From Solea solea (Eukaryota; Chordata; Actinopteri; Pleuronectiformes; Soleidae), in NCBI RefSeq assembly GCF_958295425.1, contig NC_081149.1:18032753-18096752 (forward strand): DNA of 64,000 nucleotides. Direction: 5' to 3'. How positions within the stretch are numbered: the stretch's first letter is position 1; every line of letters starts with the position of its first letter. A program made the position numbers and the translations under genes. Shown in pieces: positions 58,901-64,000 of this stretch. The notes under the pieces are model-generated. The model worked only from the letters and a program-made list of their open reading frames with translations. It had not been told where the DNA came from and made no database searches.

Positions 58901-61900
58901 GTGCAAACATTTACAACCTCATTTCAAGATTAGTTGGTACACTACAAAATGCAATAAAAACTAAATTTAGGTTGTCAAAAGAGACAAAAAAAGAAATTGA
59001 ATAAAGAAATAAACTAATTTAGAAATTCAGGCCTGCAACAGACTCAAAAAAAGTTGGGATAGTAGAAACATTATGACTGGGGTCACATCACCTTTTCTTT
59101 TAATTACACTTTTTTATTGTTTAGGAATTAAAGATCATAATTGTTGCAGTTTTGCAGGTGGAATTTCCCCCCCAGTCTTGCTGTATACAACACTTAAGCT
59201 GCTCAACAGTCTGTGTTCACCGTTGACTGATACGCCTCCTAATGGTGCTCCATACATTTTTAATAGAAGACAGATCTGGACTGCAGAGTCAGTCAAGCAC
59301 ACACACACACAAACTCTATGTCTACAAAGACACGTGCTTGTAAATCGTGCAGAATCAGGCTTGGCTTTGTCCTGTGGAAACCAATATAGAGTTTCTGGGA
59401 AGACTTTGTCAACAATATGTTTCTCCCAATTCCCAATATAAGCCTCTGCATCAATGGTTCCCTCACATAATATTTCTATAGCATATGTTATATGCTGACC
59501 ACGCATGCTATGAGCACTGATGCTCCCACATAACATCAAACATGCTGGTTTTTGCAGCTTACTTCAATAACATCTTTGGCACATAGAATCCAATGTTTCC
59601 CCCGTAGACAAGACAAGCTGAAACTTGGGCCCAATCCACACAGAAATGGCACGACACAAGTTTTTTTTTCGCTGTCTGAACACAAAACAGGTTTCCGCCA
59701 TCTTTCTGTCCATCTCGGATGAGATCAAGCCCAAAGAACTCTGCAACAGAATTGATAAATGCTTCCTGCGTAATTCAATGTCAGGTTGCATTTGTTGCTG
59801 CAGCGGCAGACAGTGTTACGTGACAATGATTTTTCCAAAGTACTCCTGAGCCTATCTGGCTGTGTCCATCACTGCATCATGATGGTGTCTTATTATATAC
59901 TGTAGTGCCATCACAGGGCTCTTAGTTCACTCACATTCAGCTGTGGTTACTTGGTTACACTTGGCTTTGATGCACCAAGATTTCCCCGGACTCCCTAAAT
60001 CTTTTCACAATATTATGTACTGCAGATGGTAATAGGCTTCCCCTTTTTTTTGCAATCTTGAGCTGAGAAGTTGAAGTTTGGCACATAATGTAATGTAATG
60101 TACTTTATTTCTATAATAACATTGTAACTTTGTCTTGCCCCTGTGTGCGTATGTGTGGCATGTTTGCTGCGCACGTGAAGTTGGAGGCATCTACACCGTC
60201 ATCCAAACCAAAGCCCGCCTGACCGCAGAGGAATGGGGGGAGAACTATTTCCTGGTCGGTCCGTACGTGGAAAACAACGTGCGCACTCAGGTGGAGCTGA
60301 TTGAGCCGACCAACCCCACCCTGAAGCAAACCATTGACAAGATGAACTCCAGTGGGTGTAAGGTACACGACCACATGTAGTGTGTAAACACACACAAAGA
60401 CATACATTGAGTGATCTTGAGTTAAAGTTGTATGTTGCACACTGGGAACATATTCTTAGCTGCAGGGAACATAGAGCTGCATTTGCACTTTCAGAGATTG
60501 TTGTCAGAGCCTGTGTTACATCTGCTCAACGCTCTGTCCCTGACCACTTCTATAAACACCATGACATTTCCTTGTAAAGGTTAAAGGTTGTATCACTGTC
60601 TCTCTGTTTCACACAGACTCTCCAGAAATAGATGCGTGTATGTGAGTGTGTGTATTTGTATTTATATCCTTGTGAGGTCCAAAAAAAGCTACACACCTAT
60701 CTTTGTGAGGACATTTTGTCCGGGCCCCACAACTTTAAAGGGCTTTTTCAGGGTTAAGACTTGGTGTTAGGGTTAGGGTTAGAACTGGTTTTAGGTTAGG
60801 TCCTCACTAGGGTGAGTGATATTTAAACTGTGTCACTGTGAGAGTGCTAAGTGCTAAGTACATCATGGCTAGGACTGGTTGTGTTGCTATTTTAAAGGGG
60901 CAGTCAGTGAAATCAAGCTACAATTGTGGATTGTGCCGCTATACAAATACTAATTCTGTCCTGTCTTGATTATTGCAACAGCCTTGATACTTAAGGATAC
61001 TACAGGTTTATTTGAAACAAAACACACACAAAAATATGATCATGACACTCCTCTTTACACTGGTTCCCAATATATTTTAGCTGAAGTTATTAAAGGTCCA
61101 GTGCATATAGTGACATCTAATGGTAGTCTAAGGCTATGACAATGGAATGATCTTTGTTTTAAAGTGAGAATACACAAACTGTACATATACATACAACTAA
61201 GGTTTAGTATATTCCATTTTGTGAAGCACTTTGTAATCCAGATTTTGAAAAGTACAGTATGAGATGATACAGCATGGCAAGTAAATTGTAGAATTTCTGG
61301 ATATTTCCACTTCTCATTCTTTTTGCCCCTGCAGGTCTACTTTGGCCGCTGGCTTATTGAAGGCAGTCCCTATGTTGTTTTGATTGATGTTGGGTTCACT
61401 GCGTGGTCTCTGGACGCCTGGAAGAGTGAGCTTTGGGATCTATGTGACATCGGCGTGCCTTGGTTCGACCGCGAGGCCAACGATGCTGTGCTGTTTGGGT
61501 TCCTGACAGCCTGGCTGCTGGGAGAGGTCAGCGGATCCTGCCAAGTCCTTACACCCTTAGGGGCCGTTCACATGCAGCTTCTTTTCCGCGTGCACAAACA
61601 CATTGATTTCAATGGAGATGCATGTTTTCTGAGCTCATCCACGGTGCACCGAGTTGAAAAGATCTAAACCTTTTGGAATGCATAGAGCACTTTCAACACA
61701 TCTTGTAATTCTTGAACCAAATACATAGGTCAAACTGGTATGGTTGAACTTCTATCATCCAAATGAAGCTCCTAAATCAGTTGATGAAGGAGAGAATGCA
61801 CCCAGACACAGCAGACTGGCTTCTTCCTTGCATTTTTCAAGCACTTTTAGGCGTTGCATGTGGATGGTCCCTTAAATTCCAAAAAAATGTGTGCGTGTCA

Positions 61901-63968
61901 TTCACATTGACTCTGTTCTTTGGTATCACAGTTCGCAGCTCAGAGTGAGGAGCCTCCACACATTGTGGCCCATTTCCATGAGTGGCTGGCCGGCCTGGGC
62001 CTGGTGTTGTGCAGACACAGAAAACTGCCTGTTGCAACCGTCTTCACTACTCACGCTACACTGCTGGGGCGATACTTGTGTGCAGGAAACGTGGACTTCT
62101 ATAACAATCTTGGAAAGGTACGTTTGCCATAATAAATACACAATCAGGCAGACTATTTGTTCTTGGAAATGCAGCGACAATAAATCTCATTATACTCTCT
62201 GCCGTCTTTGTGTCTCCTTCAGTTTAACCTGGATAAAGAGGCAGGCGACAGACAGATCTACCATCGCTACTGTTTAGAGCGGGCGGCTGCTCACTGTGCT
62301 CACGTCTTCACCACTGTGTCACAAATAACAGCCATCGAGGCGGAGTATCTGTTGAAGAGGAAGCCAGGTGTGTGGAGGGAAATGACACTTGTTGATACAG
62401 TACTCTGTTCTTATTGTGTTGTTGAGAGGAATGAAATTAATTTTTTCCCCTTCTCCCTCTCTGTGATGCATTTTTGCATCGCTCTCAGACATCGTTACTC
62501 CCAACGGTCTCAATGTGAAAAAGTTCTCAGCCATGCACGAGTTTCAAAATCTCCACGCTCAGAGCAAGAATCGCATTCAGGAGTTCATCAGAGGACATTT
62601 CTACGGGTCAGAAACTACACAGTCAAAACCTCATCAGCATGTTGAGAGAGGGCAAATAAACACAAGTTCCAAAAACAGTCGCTATGCTCACACTCACGCT
62701 GTTAATACATTGGCGGTAACAAAAACTATTGCATGAGTAATCTTACATAGAGCCCCTTTAACTGTTAAATAAATATGTTCTGTTATAATCTCTGTAACTG
62801 AATGAGTGCATTGTCTGTGATCCACTCATTCCCATTTTGTGACCGATTTTTGACGTGTCTTGACCTTTAGGCACCTTGACTTCAACCTGGACAAGTGTTT
62901 GTTCCTTTTCATAGCCGGGAGGTACGAGTTCTCCAACAAAGGAGCCGATATCTTCCTGGAAGCTTTAGCGAGACTCAACTATCTACTGAGAGTAAGTGTT
63001 TGCTGGTGTGAATGTGTCAGCAGGTGTAGTAGGAGCATTCATGATGTGTGTCCTGTCATCTCATGTTCCTGCTAAATATGCAGATTCACACGTGGGATGT
63101 ATCTGTTGACAAAGATCATGATGTTGTTTTTAGACACTCACACAGTGACTATACAGATGGTTCCACTGTCTCCAGGAACTTAACGACACAACTTCCTGAT
63201 ATCGTCAAACTAGGTCTCTTGATATTCTTTTGATTGGGAGACCCCTAGCTGCAGAAATTGACATTTATTTTATTTTATTCTTTGAATACTACACTTGGGT
63301 TAGGGTTACCATAAAGATGTCTTGTTATTCAAAATGACTATGAATTAACCTGGAACCGTGAACCTTTTAAAACCCCATGGTTTTTATATTGCAGGTGAAC
63401 CAAAGTGACGTAACCGTCGTCGCATTCTTCATCATGCCAGCCCGGACGAACAACTTCAACGTGGAGACATTAAAGGGCCAGGCAGTCAGAAAACAGCTCT
63501 GGTGAGGTTTCACCTTATACAAAACAAGTCACCTTTATTTCAAACTGAATATAAGTTTGATTGGATCTTGAGTTTTGTTTTGCGTGTGACACAGGGACAC
63601 TGCTCACACGGTGAAGGAACGCTTCGGAAAGAAACTTTACGAGTCAATTCTAGTGTAAGTTGACCACATTCAGTCTGTTTTTATTGTTCTATGATCAAAT
63701 CAAATAAATCATATGATAATATATAAAACACAGATAGACTTACAGGTTGTTTGTTTCTTTGTTTCTTTGTTTTAGTGGGCAGCTGCCAGATGTATCAAAG
63801 ATGCTGGACAAAGAGGATTTCACCCTAATGAAGCGTGCCATCTTTGCAACCCAGAGACAGAGCCAGCCTCCAGTCTGCACCCATAACATGCTGGATGACG
63901 GCAGTGACCCCATCCTCAACTCTGTCCGCCGCATCGGCCTTTTCAACAGCTCTTCTGATCGCGTCAAG
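58711..63968 (+). CDS. gys1: Glycogen [starch] synthase, muscle type, 3'-truncated by window end
   Basis: Adds glucose from UDP-glucose to growing glycogen chains in the cytosol. Exons: 58711-58828, 60181-60362, 61335-61526, 61932-62117, 62223-62367, 62489-62606, 62871-62991, 63395-63501, 63595-63654, 63776-63968; phases all join. That is 474 residues of about 735, so the catalytic C-terminal half and the regulatory tail are outside. Seen: N-terminal phosphorylation region [14 protein letters not shown] with Ser8 (R-x-x-S) and Ser11, Lys39 before VGGIYTV (UDP-glucose site), [76 protein letters not shown] and CTHNMLDD. The first coding intron uses a GC donor (see findings). Muscle-type gys1 rather than liver gys2 is inferred from the N-terminus and from pold1 next door. 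Confidence 0.95.
58831..58897 (+). repeat. Long (GT)n microsatellite at the gys1 donor site
   Basis: About 30 GT units start within a few bases of the GC-type 5' splice site at 58829-58830. The repeat is almost perfect and likely polymorphic. It creates spurious cysteine/valine open frames. Confidence 0.9.
59022..60075 (-). mobile_element. Degraded DNA transposon (Kolobok-like) in gys1 intron 2
   Basis: The plus strand shows the ordered phrases CAGGCCTGCAACAGACTCAAAAAAAGTTGGGA at the left end, then CAGATCTGGACTGCAGAGTCAGTCA, GGCTTTGTCCTGTGGAAACCA, CCATCTTTCTGTCCATCTCGGATGAGATCAAGCCC and GATTTTTCCAAAGTACTCCTGAGCC. These recall a widespread fish DNA transposon whose transposase is read on the minus strand here. 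The minus-strand frames at 59135-59539 and 59564-59791 are pieces of it, broken by stops. Assignment to Kolobok is from memory of the family and is uncertain; that it is a dead transposon is much firmer. Confidence 0.55.
60363..61334 (+). other. gys1: gys1 intron 3
   Basis: Contains the TTAGGG-bearing dispersed repeat at 60630-60815. The remainder is AT-rich and nothing was recognised in it. Confidence 0.5.
60630..60815 (+). repeat. Dispersed repeat with TTAGGG motifs (copy C)
   Basis: The blocks are CTATCTTTGTGAGGACATTTTG, CCCCACAACTTTAAAGGGC, TTTTTCAGGGTTAAGAC, TTAGGGTTAGGGTTAGAACTGG and TTTTAGGTTAGGTCCTCAC. They occur in the same order as in the copies at 27130 and 37385. It lies in gys1 intron 3. 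Confidence 0.65.
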
Positions 63969-64000
63969 GTATGTCAGCCATAAATAGATGAAGCAGGCAT

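Noticed and set aside
60760..60800. Telomere or chromosome fusion scar from TTAGGG repeats
   Set aside because: Only two or three units, embedded in a dispersed repeat that recurs at 27130 and 37385.

Overview
This is a vertebrate genomic window, almost certainly from a spiny-rayed (percomorph-type) teleost fish. Every gene is split into short exons with GT-AG introns. The proteins closely match vertebrate families known to me. The spacers hold fish-type repeats: a tRNA-derived SINE in about seven copies, hAT-type MITEs, a Tc1/mariner relic and many (GT)n tracts. The species cannot be named from the sequence. All exon limits were worked out by hand from translated similarity, phase continuity and splice consensus. 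No search could be run.

Layout. 1-4440: repeat-rich, no gene I can support. About 4480-18100 (+): slc6a16-like orphan neurotransmitter transporter; 11 coding exons are secure from 10907, and a first exon ending in its ATG near 4771 is proposed. 20150-34770 (+): slc17a7 (vglut1, vesicular glutamate transporter), 13 coding exons, with a long first intron full of repeats. 34531-38560: intergenic. 38560-about 43200 (+): a classical Ras-subfamily GTPase of 187 residues with an unusual tail. 43250-52830 (-): pold1, catalytic subunit of DNA polymerase delta, all 26 coding exons, tail-to-tail with ras. 52840-54500: divergent promoters and spacer. 54500-63968+ (+): gys1, muscle-type glycogen synthase, head-to-head with pold1 and cut by the window end after its tenth coding exon.

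The genes do not form one pathway. Two are neuronal transporters, one is a signalling GTPase, one is a replicative polymerase and one is a glycogen enzyme. What ties them together is shared ancestry of the block: human chromosome 19q13.33 carries SLC6A16, SLC17A7, POLD1 and GYS1. The Ras gene has no counterpart there in mammals. The three human regions that hold HRAS, KRAS and NRAS also hold relatives of the other genes here (SLC17A6, GYS2, SLC6A17). This fish gene may therefore be the fourth whole-genome-duplication copy of classical Ras, lost in mammals. It keeps an intact effector lobe but has Ser at the redox-sensitive position 118, a polybasic tail without palmitoylation cysteines, and a CAAX box ending in Leu. 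I rank it as the most interesting item. Other notable points are a GC-AG intron in gys1, a polyglycine tail in vglut1 where mammals have polyproline, and a dispersed repeat carrying TTAGGG-like motifs.
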